A stretch of 64,000 nt of DNA from an uncultured Bacteroidales bacterium (GCA_947168665.1 CAMVMX010000002.1:1-64000); one strand, 5' to 3'. Numbered from the stretch's first letter, positions 53,750-61,571 are shown. Numbers and translations: made by a program. Notes: generated by a model from the sequence alone, not told the origin.

Positions 53750-53935
53750 TATATCCCCAGCCCCTCAAAAGAGGGGAGGCATACCCCCGGCCCCTTTCAA
53801 AAGGGGAGGCATACCCCCGGCCCCTTTCAAAAGGGGAGGCATACCCCCGACCCCTTTCAAAAGGGGAGGCATACCCCCGACCCCTTTCAAAAGGGGAGGC
53901 ATACCCCCGAGCCCTCTAAAGAGGGGAGGTATACC
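53750..53935. repeat. 30-bp hairpin repeat array, about six units
   Basis: Regular 30-bp period from CCCCAGCCCCTCAAAAGAGGGG to CCCTCTAAAGAGGGG. Middle units use the CCCCTTTCAAAAGGGG arm, outer ones the CCCCTCTAAAGAGGGG arm. No Cas genes, no unique spacers. Confidence 0.92.
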
Positions 53936-53967
53936 CCGGCACGATTTGCCATTTGGATTTTTCTTCG

Positions 53968-53977
53968 TATCTTTGCA
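53968..53977 (+). promoter_or_regulatory. Promoter -7 element TATCTTTGCA
   Basis: About 32 nt upstream of the DUF1295 start. Confidence 0.7.
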
Positions 53978-54009
53978 TTTTGAAATCCACAAGTAAAAAC
54001 TTACAGATT

Positions 54010-54813
54010 ATGACGGAACTTCTTATCCTTTTTGCAGTGTCGCTCGCGGTGAGTGCCGTGGGCTGGAAGTATTTCATCTATTTCTTCAGCCTGGGCTATG
54101 GCTACGGCATCGTGGCGCTGGCGGTGGCCATGATGGTGATGTTTGGCGGCGCGCTTTCGGCGCCCACGGCGGTGTTGTGCTGTCTGCTCATCGTGTTCGG
54201 AATGCGGCTGGGCACCTTCCTGCTAATGCGTGAGCGCAAGGCTACGGCCTACCGCAAAATCCTCTACGACCCCTCCCTCCAAAAGAAAAAACCTGCTGGC
54301 GTTGTCGTCACCGTATGGCTCTTCTGCGCCATCCTCTATGTGCTGCAGGTAAGCCCTGTTGCCTTCCGCCTGATGAACACCCGGGCTGGAGCCGCAGTCA
54401 GCGACCTCTGGGCTTGGATTGGTGCCGCCACGGTGCTTTGCGGCATCCTGCTCGAAGCTTTTGCCGACATGCAGAAAAGCGCCGCCAAGAAACGCAACCC
54501 CAAGCGTTTTGTGGACACCGGCCTCTACCGCATCGTGCGCTGCCCCAACTATCTTGGCGAAGTCACCATCTGGACGGGTGTCCTGCTCAGCGGCATCGGT
54601 GCTGGTCTCGCCTGGTGGCAATGGCTCGTCGCCGCCATTGGCTACGTCGGCATTGTCTACGTCATGTTCAGCGGTGCCCGCCGTCTGGAGCTGCGCCAGA
54701 ACGAAGTCTATGGCTCTGACCCCGAATATCAGGCCTACGTCAAGAAGACCCCCATACTGATTCCCTTCCTGCCCATCTACAGTGTAGAGCGCTACAAATG
54801 GCTCCAGGCCTGA
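54010..54813 (+). CDS. DUF1295-type membrane protein (steroid reductase/methyltransferase fold)
   Basis: 267 aa from ATG at 54010, 32 nt after a good promoter box. Six or so membrane helices; C-terminal KRFVDTGLYRIVRCPNYLGEVTIWTGVLLS, YVMFSGARRLELRQNEVYGSDPEYQAYVKKTPILIPF is the DUF1295 signature. Probably an isoprenoid- or steroid-modifying enzyme. Its last ~96 bp are duplicated at 56738. Confidence 0.85.
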   Translation: MTELLILFAVSLAVSAVGWKYFIYFFSLGYGYGIVALAVAMMVMFGGALSAPTAVLCCLLIVFGMRLGTFLLMRERKATAYRKILYDPSLQKKKPAGVVVTVWLFCAILYVLQVSPVAFRLMNTRAGAAVSDLWAWIGAATVLCGILLEAFADMQKSAAKKRNPKRFVDTGLYRIVRCPNYLGEVTIWTGVLLSGIGAGLAWWQWLVAAIGYVGIVYVMFSGARRLELRQNEVYGSDPEYQAYVKKTPILIPFLPIYSVERYKWLQA

Positions 54814-54925
54814 GCTCGACCTCAGTATGCCCACCGCCATCCACAAAAATCCAGCCCAGCGGAGTGTTTCGGATTGCAAATCCTTATGCTCAATGGGTCT
54901 GGATTGCAAATCCAGACCAACGGCA
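54718..54925. repeat. 208-bp direct repeat, copy 1
   Basis: Covers the end of the DUF1295 gene and the following non-coding stretch. 203 of 208 bases match 56738-56945 without gaps. It ends with two GGATTGCAAATCC motifs. Confidence 0.95.
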
Positions 54926-54939
54926 AAAATAATTATAAA

Positions 54940-55611
54940 ATGCAAGAACAAAAAGACAATATCCGCCAGCTGCGCAAGCGGCTGCAGGATTGCGAGGACT
55001 ATATCCTGCGTATAGCTAAGCCCTTCGAGGGCTATTGGGACAAGGCGACAGAGGAGGTGATCGATGACCATCTCGGCACCCGGCAGTGGATCCTCAATGA
55101 GATGTTTGCAAAGCATGCCACCGAGGCCGAGGTGCGGTGCTTCGAGGTGGTCAACGAGCGACTGCTGGCGCTGACAAAGCAGCTGAACGAGCGTCACCGC
55201 ACGCTGCAGGACCAGATGTCCGCCATTCATACCCTCAGCGGCGAGCCTTTCGAATTGGAGACCACGCTCCTCTACAGTCACAACGAAAATGATCCGCACC
55301 TCTTCACGATGGAGGAGGATGCCTTCTACGGTTCGCGGTGGAACGAGATGCTGTGGGTCATCGGCGATAATTCGCGTCTGGACGACATCTGCTGGTGCTG
55401 TGGTGACCATCTCTGCAACCTCGACGACGGCCAGACTTGGGCCGAAGGCCCCCTCCGCATCCCCCAGCTCGACCACCTCTGCGTCTGCTACGCCGTCCAT
55501 GCCCTCTGCACCCACATGAACTACTCCATCCCCGACCTCCTCCGCATGACCACCTACGCTTTCAACTACCAGATAAATACGAATGTCGACCCCATACTGT
55601 TTGAAGGATAA
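54940..55611 (+). CDS. Hypothetical protein with coiled-coil N-terminus
   Basis: 223 aa from ATG at 54940 (MQEQKDNIRQLRKRLQDCED). The first 90 residues are strongly helical. The C-terminal half has ICWCCGDHLCNLDDG, a Cys/His-rich segment, then LDHLCVCYAVHALCTHMNYSI. No family recognised. Its start lies just after the 208-bp repeat, so its promoter may be repeat-derived. Confidence 0.65.
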   Translation: MQEQKDNIRQLRKRLQDCEDYILRIAKPFEGYWDKATEEVIDDHLGTRQWILNEMFAKHATEAEVRCFEVVNERLLALTKQLNERHRTLQDQMSAIHTLSGEPFELETTLLYSHNENDPHLFTMEEDAFYGSRWNEMLWVIGDNSRLDDICWCCGDHLCNLDDGQTWAEGPLRIPQLDHLCVCYAVHALCTHMNYSIPDLLRMTTYAFNYQINTNVDPILFEG

Positions 55612-55637
55612 AATGCACCTGTATCAGAAAATATTCG

Positions 55638-55647
55638 TATTTTTGCA
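55638..55647 (+). promoter_or_regulatory. Promoter -7 element TATTTTTGCA
   Basis: About 28 nt upstream of the 55676 start. Confidence 0.6.
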
Positions 55648-55675
55648 TAGTAAACAAACAACTATTTAATGCATT

Positions 55676-56473
55676 ATGAAAGACTTTGTTGCTGAGAATG
55701 AAAGAATTCTCGAAAAATGGAGGAAACACAATGAAGAGTGGCATGAGACAAATTTTGCAGATGATGGGATAATGTATCGTGGAGTAATCAAGACGATAGA
55801 GAATGGCACTGAACGCTATTCTGATGGAAAACAAGAAAACGAAATGTGGAATAAGGCTCCATTGCGAGTTTTATTTCTAACAAAGGATCAAAATGCAGGT
55901 GGATATGACGCTTGGGATGTTAGGGGAGAAACAGGCAATCTATCCTATGCATTCTTTCGAAATCTAATGTATCAGTTATATGGATTAGTCAACACAAAGC
56001 CAGGATACAAAGCTGATTATATATTTACAAATGAACAGGCGATTGAACTATACAATACGTTTCCTATTGCGAGAATTAATGCGAAGAAAGAAGCTGGCGG
56101 CAATTCTGTCTCAAACAACACATTAAGGTATTATATAGAAAGAGACAAAAATTTACTTAAAGAACAGATACTAAATTTAGATGCAGATATAATTGTTTGT
56201 TGTGGCTATTCGGATTGCATAGAAGAAAGTGGTAACTTATTGCTGAATTTCTTAAAGAGTGAGTGTTACAAATGTTTAGATAATAGGGATGATAGTGGAT
56301 GGGTTGATGATGATGGTTGGGTATATTATGATACGAAAGAAAACAAGATAGCCATCAATAATTGGCATTTTAGTGCAAGAAAGAGTTCCGAAGAATGGTA
56401 TAATAGTGTGATTAATGCATATCAAATCTTTCTTAACACTCATCCTAACTTCACAAAAACTCATAGGAATTGA
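55676..56473 (+). CDS. Hypothetical protein, AT-rich, probably acquired
   Basis: 265 aa. PLRVLFLTKDQNAGGYDAWD and LNLDADIIVCCGYSDCI hint at a uracil-DNA-glycosylase-like fold, but this is only an impression. Composition is markedly AT-rich against its GC-rich neighbours. Its 3' end joins directly to a beheaded phospholipase D-like fragment. Confidence 0.6.
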   Translation: MKDFVAENERILEKWRKHNEEWHETNFADDGIMYRGVIKTIENGTERYSDGKQENEMWNKAPLRVLFLTKDQNAGGYDAWDVRGETGNLSYAFFRNLMYQLYGLVNTKPGYKADYIFTNEQAIELYNTFPIARINAKKEAGGNSVSNNTLRYYIERDKNLLKEQILNLDADIIVCCGYSDCIEESGNLLLNFLKSECYKCLDNRDDSGWVDDDGWVYYDTKENKIAINNWHFSARKSSEEWYNSVINAYQIFLNTHPNFTKTHRN

Positions 56474-56737
56474 TACACTACATCGCAGACAGGGAGCATT
56501 ACACAAAGGTGTTGACACTTTGTGAGAAGGTCAAGCACGATTTGTGGATTGGTACTGCCGACCTGAAGGACTTGTACGTGGCGGGAGGTCGGGATGTGGT
56601 TCCGTTCCTGTCGGCGCTCGACAAGCTGCTCAAGCGCGGTGTCGACATTCGTCTGCTGCACGCCAAAGAACCAGGTGAGAACTTCCGCGAGGACTTCGAC
56701 AAGTATCCTGGGTTGTGGAGCAGGTTGGAACGGAAAC
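56471..56737 (+). pseudogene. Phospholipase D-like protein, N-terminal fragment
   Basis: IADREHYTKVLTLCEKVKHD, LWIGTADLKDLYVAGGRDVV and LLKRGVDIRLLHAKEPGENF match bacterial PLD-like proteins. The gene has no proper start (an in-frame stop lies just before) and ends at LWSRLERK, where relatives continue with the HxK catalytic region. Cut off exactly where the 208-bp repeat begins. Confidence 0.75.
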
Positions 56738-56945
56738 GACCCCGAATACCAGGCCTACGTCAAGAAGACCCCCATACTTCTTCCCTTCCTGCCCATCTAC
56801 AGTGTAGAGCGCTACAAGTGGCTCCAAGCCTGAGCTCGACCTCAGTATGCCCACCGCCATCCACAAAAATCCAGCCCAGCGGAGTGTTTCGGATTGCAAA
56901 TCCTTATGCTCAATGGGTCTGGATTGCAAATCCAGACCAACGGCA
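56738..56945. repeat. 208-bp direct repeat, copy 2
   Basis: Partner of 54718-54925. Five mismatches, all within the stretch that is coding in copy 1. It joins a PLD-like fragment on its left to a nifJ fragment on its right. Confidence 0.95.
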
Positions 56946-57202
56946 CGGTGTCGAACATCCGCGGGGTCGGGTACTGGCACCTCTGGCACTTCAACCCCGC
57001 CGAAGAGGATGAGGGCAAGAACGGCTTCCACCTCGACTCCAAGGAGCCCGACTGGAGCAAGTTCCGCGACTTCATTATGGGCGAGGTCCGCTACAACTCG
57101 CTGATGAAGACCTTCCCCCAAGAGGCCGAAGAACTCTTCGTCGCCACCGAGCGCAATGCCAAACTGCGCTACGAGGGCTACAAGAAACTCTCGGAGATGT
57201 AA
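56946..57202 (+). pseudogene. nifJ 3'-end fragment
   Basis: GVGYWHLWHFNPAEEDEGKN, GFHLDSKEPDWSKFRDFIMG and EVRYNSLMKTFPQEAEELF match the C-terminus of pyruvate:ferredoxin oxidoreductase, ending YKKLSEM-stop. The rest of the gene is missing. A terminator follows. Confidence 0.8.
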
Positions 57203-57226
57203 TCCTGCATCGACACACTAAAACGA

Positions 57227-57260
57227 CGAAAGCCGAGGCCAGCAATGGTCTCGGCTTTCG
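57227..57260 (+). terminator. Terminator after the nifJ fragment
   Basis: CGAAAGCCGAGGCC and GGTCTCGGCTTTCG form a long hairpin 24 nt after the stop. Confidence 0.8.
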
Positions 57261-57287
57261 GTTTGTGTGGCTATTGCGCCGATTGTC

Positions 57288-58139
57288 TTATTCCACGCGA
57301 CGATAGGTGAATCTGAATACGGGATGGTTTTCTGGAACTACATCGGCATACTGATAGTACATGGTCTTGGGGAGGCCTTGCTCATTGTACTCATACTCCC
57401 AGGTTTGAAGACTTTCGATGTCGTGTGTCAAATTGTTTTGGGAGTAGTTTCTGATATACTCCGAATAGGTATTGCTCATACCAAAAATTGGTTCGTATGC
57501 AAAAACATCGTCCATATTGAAGTTCGGGCGAGGACTGTTGTCATATTCACACTCCAACGTCCTCATTTCATATTCGCCCGTGGGCTCCCCTATCATATTC
57601 ACTACTGCTACACGCGCATACACTTTCGTGATGTTGCCTCGTTCGTCATATTCCAATGTGGCATACGCCTCCGGGTCTTCAGGGGAATAGATGCTGTCAA
57701 GTCGTCCGTTGCGGTAGGTAAAGCAGGTGATATTGTATCCATATTTGGTTCTGACCAAACGCCCTTCGTCATCGTAATAGAACAGGCGGTCGGAATGCCA
57801 TAAGTCGTCATCAGGAGTTACGGTTTGGGTTATTTTATACACTCTGCCGTCTTTGTAATACACTGAGTCAACCCACACATCGTGTTTTATGCCATCCCAT
57901 TCTTCGTAAGTGCTGTTGACCGTCCTTTTTGTCAGACGGTTGTTTTCGTCATATTCATAGGTGGCTTCTTTATGATTGTTGGCATTGTCATACCAGGTGA
58001 TTTTCGTCACCACATAGCCTGTACGGTTTGCAGGCAATGGCCAATTCTCTCCAGTCGGTGTCGGCATAGGCTCAATCTTCTCTGGAGTACAGGCGGCGAG
58101 AGCGAGAATCGCCGCGCATATCATCAATGTTTTCTTCAT
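57288..58139 (-). CDS. Lipoprotein with YD-like beta-hairpin repeats
   Basis: 283 aa. Lipobox ICAAILALAAC. Repeats such as ATYEYDENNRLTKRTVN, FYYDDEGRLVRTKYG and TLEYDERGNITKVYA resemble RHS/YD repeats of secreted proteins. Unknown function; probably surface-exposed. Confidence 0.75.
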   Translation of the reverse strand: MKKTLMICAAILALAACTPEKIEPMPTPTGENWPLPANRTGYVVTKITWYDNANNHKEATYEYDENNRLTKRTVNSTYEEWDGIKHDVWVDSVYYKDGRVYKITQTVTPDDDLWHSDRLFYYDDEGRLVRTKYGYNITCFTYRNGRLDSIYSPEDPEAYATLEYDERGNITKVYARVAVVNMIGEPTGEYEMRTLECEYDNSPRPNFNMDDVFAYEPIFGMSNTYSEYIRNYSQNNLTHDIESLQTWEYEYNEQGLPKTMYYQYADVVPENHPVFRFTYRRVE

Positions 58140-58227
58140 ATCATAAACCCTTAAAAGTTAATCACTGAAACAAACGCCACTTTGCGGTTTTTATTGCCCG
58201 CAGGGCGGCGGAAAAATGCCGTTCCCG

Positions 58228-58376
58228 TGCAATTTTGCCTCGCACCATTGCAAAACCCTCTTGCAGTCGTGTAAATCGGTCTCGCACCATTGCATTGGGC
58301 GTTGCACGGCTGCAAAATGGCCTCGCACCACTGCAAAACGCTTTTGCAGCATTGTTTCATGTCCTTGCAGTGGTGC
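58228..58376. repeat. Degenerate ~41-bp tandem repeat
   Basis: CTCGCACCAYTGCAAAAC-like motif at 58239, 58281 and 58322. The minus strand is open and Cys/Trp/Ala-rich, but this looks like a repeat product, not a gene. Confidence 0.65.
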
Positions 58377-58378
58377 GG

Positions 58379-58402
58379 TATAAGAAGCTCTCCGAGATGT
58401 AG
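58379..58402 (+). pseudogene. Second nifJ 3' tail
   Basis: Encodes YKKLSEM-stop and, with the following CGACACACTAAAAC, matches the end of the nifJ fragment at 57202. Preceded by the 41-bp repeats, not by nifJ sequence. Confidence 0.6.
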
Positions 58403-58427
58403 TCCTGAAGCGACACACTAAAACAGC

Positions 58428-58459
58428 AACGGCTGCCGTTCGCAAGGATGGCAGCCGTT
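58428..58459 (+). terminator. Rho-independent terminator
   Basis: AACGGCTGCC / GGCAGCCGTT hairpin followed by TTTT. Confidence 0.8.
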
Positions 58460-58541
58460 TTTTAATCCGATTGGAATTTCCGCGCCCCGCGACAGGCGGT
58501 GTCAAAAGCGGCCGGGGCTGGCGCAGGGTTGAGAATAGGTG

Positions 58542-59033
58542 TTATTTTTTGCGGTGGTAGAAGTATGAAGTTGCAGACATGCCTTTAGGACACTTGAACG
58601 ACAGGAATGTCTCGACGGCAGGCGGAGTGATGGTCATGTTGTCCTCGTGCAGCTGTAGTTGGCAGACAACCGTTGCATCTTCGGTTGTGATGGTGATTTC
58701 AGCCACGCCGCGGACATCTTTGCCGATACTCCATTTCGCCTCGTAGGTGGAGAACATATAGTTCCCGTCGGGGTCTCGGTCGACAGCCACCTGCACCGAA
58801 AGAGTCCCGTCGGGGCGGAATTCAATGTCGCGCATCAAGGAGAACACCGTTTCGCCCACGGCGGCATGTTCTCCATGTAGATACAGACCAACGTTAGGAG
58901 ACTGGAAATTTTGCGCTTCTTTGAATTCCCATTTGCCAACAATGTCGCTTTCGGTTACATTTTGTGCCGAAACATTGGCGGTCATCATTCCGAGGACGCA
59001 CACCATCGCGCCGAGTAAAAAGAGTTTCTTCAT
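58542..59033 (-). CDS. Secreted lipocalin-like protein
   Basis: 163 aa from ATG at 59033 (MKKLFLLGAMVCVLGMMTANVSAQ, signal peptide). IVGKWEFKEA near the mature start and beta-strand pattern (LSVQVAVDRDPDGNYMFSTYEAKWSI) fit lipocalin-like/DUF4923-type secreted proteins. No specific role. Confidence 0.65.
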   Translation of the reverse strand: MKKLFLLGAMVCVLGMMTANVSAQNVTESDIVGKWEFKEAQNFQSPNVGLYLHGEHAAVGETVFSLMRDIEFRPDGTLSVQVAVDRDPDGNYMFSTYEAKWSIGKDVRGVAEITITTEDATVVCQLQLHEDNMTITPPAVETFLSFKCPKGMSATSYFYHRKK

Positions 59034-59161
59034 ATTCAATTTATTTTAAAAATTACAAACTAATCCCGTTATTTTAGAAATTACAAACCAATCCCGCCCC
59101 GCCGCAACATTGCGGCAGAGAGAGGCAAATGAATTAAAAACAAAGAGGAAATTCTCCCGAC

Positions 59162-59218
59162 GATTACTTGTGCAATTCGTGGTGGGGGTAAAAATCAGCG
59201 AGTTATGAATATGAACTT
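59162..59218. repeat. Boundary repeat of the toxin-antitoxin array, copy A
   Basis: GATTACTTGTGCAATTCGTG then GGTAAAAATCAGCGAGTTAT. Directly abuts the PIN toxin stop. Related copies at 60235, 61016 and 61612. Confidence 0.85.
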
Positions 59219-59641
59219 TCATCCGTTTTTTCCTGTTTTGTCCGTCAGCCTACGGATGTCCGATAACTTTATCAACTGCGTGTTTTTGTGCTGGCCGAGG
59301 ACGAGAAGGTCGGAGTCGCCGCTGACAAGGTAGTCGGCGCCTACAGTTTCCGCCAACGAAAGCAAGTAGAGGTCTTTGGGGTCGCGGACGGCAGACGTAG
59401 CCTTGTGAACGAGCTCGACGTTGCGGCAATAGGCACGGATGATGCGTAGCAAGTCCTCCACATCGGTATCGGTCACGTAGCGGCGTATCTTGTCACGGCC
59501 TGTAACGTCGACCACTTCTGCCATCAGCTGTGGGCAACTATAGACCTCCACCGTCGGCGAGGTGAGCATCTCTCGCACTTCGGTCAGATAGTGGCCTATG
59601 AGGAACGAGACCCAGATATTGCAGTCGAAGATTACTTTCAT
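59219..59641 (-). CDS. PIN-domain toxin
   Basis: 140 aa from ATG at 59641 (MKVIFDCNIWVSFLIGHYL). PIN acidic residues: FDCN near the start, then the Asp-rich SAVRDPKDLYLLSLAETVGADYLVSGDSDLLVL. Probable RNase toxin of a type II module. The 76-aa gene upstream is its likely antitoxin. Confidence 0.85.
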   Translation of the reverse strand: MKVIFDCNIWVSFLIGHYLTEVREMLTSPTVEVYSCPQLMAEVVDVTGRDKIRRYVTDTDVEDLLRIIRAYCRNVELVHKATSAVRDPKDLYLLSLAETVGADYLVSGDSDLLVLGQHKNTQLIKLSDIRRLTDKTGKNG

Positions 59642-59718
59642 ATTTTCGATATGTTCGTTTTTCGCGCTTCGGCAAATAAACCCGTTTATTTGCACTCAGC
59701 TTAACGAAAAAACGTTCT

Positions 59719-59949
59719 TCACATTCCGTATCTAACTGCACTCACTTCATCCATTATCTCCTGCTCGGTAAGCGGGGGCTGTTGAGGACGGCTGGCAATG
59801 AAACGGTCGAGCAGTTGCTCGCGTGTCTCGCTCTGCCATCCGAATTTGCGGATAAGTTCTTTCAGCAGCGACCAGTCGGACATCGGCACATTAAGGTAAA
59901 CGCCCTGCGTGGAAGGATTGTTCGCATTGTTGATTGTTGCGGTTTGCAT
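59719..59949 (-). CDS. Putative antitoxin of the PIN module
   Basis: 76 aa. VYLNVPMSDWSLLKELIRKF and TREQLLDRFIASRPQQPPLTEQEIM suggest a small DNA- or toxin-binding antitoxin. It ends 77 bp before the PIN toxin start. Confidence 0.65.
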   Translation of the reverse strand: MQTATINNANNPSTQGVYLNVPMSDWSLLKELIRKFGWQSETREQLLDRFIASRPQQPPLTEQEIMDEVSAVRYGM

Positions 59950-59983
59950 TGCTTTAGCTCCTTATCTTTGAGGTTTATATGGA

Positions 59984-60178
59984 TTAAACGTGTAGCTTTG
60001 CATAAGCCTCATCCAGTTTGCGGTGGAAAATGCTTCCGAATTCGTCCAGCGACATATAGCCTTGGCTCCATAAAGTCGCCGACCACAGTTCGGGAATGTG
60101 CTTCGTCTTCCACACCTCTTTGCGAGTGTGCGAAACATTAGGTTTCGTCGGCGTTGTGTATGCTACCTGTGTTTCCAT
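59984..60178 (-). CDS. Orphan antitoxin-like protein
   Basis: 64 aa from ATG at 60178 (METQVAYTTP). Its C-terminus MSLDEFGSIFHRKLDEAYAK aligns by eye with MTVEEYFDEVWQRYLEKYEK of the antitoxin at 61363, and both have the same promoter block. No toxin gene follows; the next gene is the PIN antitoxin. Confidence 0.55.
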   Translation of the reverse strand: METQVAYTTPTKPNVSHTRKEVWKTKHIPELWSATLWSQGYMSLDEFGSIFHRKLDEAYAKLHV

Positions 60179-60192
60179 ATTGTTATTGTTTT

Positions 60193-60229
60193 CGATTTGC
60201 AAAATTACGAAGAATTATCGGATTGACAA
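60193..60229 (-). promoter_or_regulatory. TA-cassette promoter block, copy 1
   Basis: On the minus strand TTTTGTCAATCC then, 13 nt later, TAATTTTGCAAATCG: a TTG-type -33 element and a TAnnTTTG -7 element. Nearly identical at 61572-61608. Confidence 0.6.
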
Positions 60230-60234
60230 AATAA

Positions 60235-60296
60235 GATTACTTGTGCAATTTGTGGGTAGGGGATAAAATCAGCGAGTTATAAACATTGTAATTCAT
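60235..60296. repeat. Boundary repeat, copy B
   Basis: GATTACTTGTGCAATTTGTG ... ATAAAATCAGCGAGTTATAA. Ends 10 nt from the YoeB stop. Confidence 0.85.
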
Positions 60297-60306
60297 CCAG
60301 TCGCTG

Positions 60307-60585
60307 TTACTTGTCCTTGTAATATTGTCCGACTTGAACCACGGTAACTGTGATGATTTTATCCTTCACACGGTAGATCAGGCGGTCTTTCTGGTTGATG
60401 CGACGTGACCAGTAGTCGGCATAGTCGCCCACCAGCGGTTCGGGCTTGCCAGTGTCCTCGTATGGATGAACACGCAGTTCTTCAAACAGGCGATAGACCT
60501 TATTGATGCTTGCCTTGTCGGCACTGCGGCCAAGCGCACGAAGTTCTTCCTCGGCCTTCGGAGTCAGTTCTATGCGGTACATCAC
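60307..60585 (-). CDS. YoeB/Txe-family toxin
   Basis: 92 aa RelE-fold. GKPEPLVGDYADYWSRRINQ, KDRLIYRVKDKIITVTVVQV and the terminal GQYYKDK match YoeB ribosome-dependent mRNA interferases. Its ATG overlaps the antitoxin stop by 4 nt. Confidence 0.88.
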   Translation of the reverse strand: MMYRIELTPKAEEELRALGRSADKASINKVYRLFEELRVHPYEDTGKPEPLVGDYADYWSRRINQKDRLIYRVKDKIITVTVVQVGQYYKDK

Positions 60586-60809
60586 AGGCTGAGCATTTGT
60601 TTCACGTCGTCAAAGCTCACCTCGCGGGCAAGTCCTTGTTTCTCCTGTTCCACGCTTTCGTGGAAAGAGCGAAAGGCCTTCTTGTCGGAATAAAAGTCGT
60701 CATCGTCAGTCGCGGGCTGAAGGACTTTCGCCCCGGCAGCCAACATCGCCTCGATGAGGTGCTTCATCACGCTGCTCCTTCCGTCGTAGGATATTGTCAA
60801 TGTTGCCAT
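60582..60809 (-). CDS. Antitoxin of the YoeB module
   Basis: 75 aa from ATG at 60809 (MATLTISYDGRSSVMKHLIE). The same opening, MATITLEYDGRNSAIKQLI, begins the antitoxin at 62012, so the two are paralogues although their toxins differ. It probably binds DNA and its toxin. Confidence 0.75.
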   Translation of the reverse strand: MATLTISYDGRSSVMKHLIEAMLAAGAKVLQPATDDDDFYSDKKAFRSFHESVEQEKQGLAREVSFDDVKQMLSL

Positions 60810-61015
60810 AATATACTGTATTTGGCTTCTCTGCCATAATAACGTCCACATTCTTTTTTATTGTGCAGACGGGAAACAATAACTACCGCAAGCTTGTAGC
60901 AGGTTCAGGCAAATGAATTAAAAACAAAGAGGAAATTTTTGTTGTCGGCCTAACCGACGGCATACCACTCCGCTACGTTATCGGAACGGCCACCGGCAGT
61001 TCCTTCATCCTCTCC

Positions 61016-61073
61016 GATTACTTGTACAATCCGTGTGGGGAGGTAAAAATCAGCGAGTTATGGATGTTGGTAT
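61016..61073. repeat. Boundary repeat, copy C
   Basis: GATTACTTGTACAATCCGTG ... GTAAAAATCAGCGAGTTATG. On the plus strand it lies in an open frame with the preceding 100 bp. Confidence 0.85.
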
Positions 61074-61382
61074 TCATTTCGCTATCATTTTTGACGGGCG
61101 GATGCGGTCGAGGATGACGGTGTCATCCTCGGTGTGGAATATGAAACACCAGCGGCGGTTGTGGCTCACCATTCGGCGGGCCTTGGGGTGGTACTGCCGT
61201 ATGTCGGCCATCGTGCTCGGCCGGTACAGGTCGGCATACACCGATAGCGACTGCACTTCGGCAATCATCATATCAAGATACCTGCGTGAGCCTTCGATAC
61301 TCATCACCGTGAGCAGGAAGTCGGTCAGGTCTTCGATGTCGAGCCTCGCTCCGCGGGAAATTCTAACCCTGTAGTTTTTCAT
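61074..61382 (-). CDS. RelE/ParE-family toxin
   Basis: 102 aa from ATG at 61382 (MKNYRVRISRGARLDIEDLT). YRPSTMADIRQYHPKARRMV and RRWCFIFHTEDDTVILDRIR fit the ParE/RelE fold. Overlaps its antitoxin gene by 20 bp. Confidence 0.85.
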   Translation of the reverse strand: MKNYRVRISRGARLDIEDLTDFLLTVMSIEGSRRYLDMMIAEVQSLSVYADLYRPSTMADIRQYHPKARRMVSHNRRWCFIFHTEDDTVILDRIRPSKMIAK

Positions 61383-61551
61383 ATTTCTCAAGGTAGCGTT
61401 GCCAAACCTCGTCAAAGTATTCTTCCACCGTCATCAGCTCGCTTTCGGGCGTTTTGTCGACACTTTGTGTTGTGCCGATAGGCTTTTGGCCGCGTGCTGA
61501 ATGCGCGGTACGCACTGCCTTTGGATTTTCTATTGTTGCTACAGATTCCAT
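61363..61551 (-). CDS. Antitoxin of the ParE-like module
   Basis: 62 aa from ATG at 61551 (MESVATIENPKAVRTAHSAR). C-terminal TVEEYFDEVWQRYLEKYEKL resembles antitoxin toxin-binding helices. Confidence 0.7.
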   Translation of the reverse strand: MESVATIENPKAVRTAHSARGQKPIGTTQSVDKTPESELMTVEEYFDEVWQRYLEKYEKLQG

Positions 61552-61571
61552 ATCTGATTGTATTGTTTTCG

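Noticed and set aside
51041-53935. CRISPR arrays
   Set aside because: The 30-bp units are directly adjacent with no unique spacers, are palindromic, occur inside genes, and no cas genes are present.
53663-53983. ORF encoding repeated HTPxPFQKGR
   Set aside because: It is simply the 30-bp repeat array in an open frame, without a promoter or start context of its own.
54223-55515. 430-codon minus-strand frame
   Set aside because: Antisense to the DUF1295 and coiled-coil genes and crosses the 208-bp repeat; no domain.
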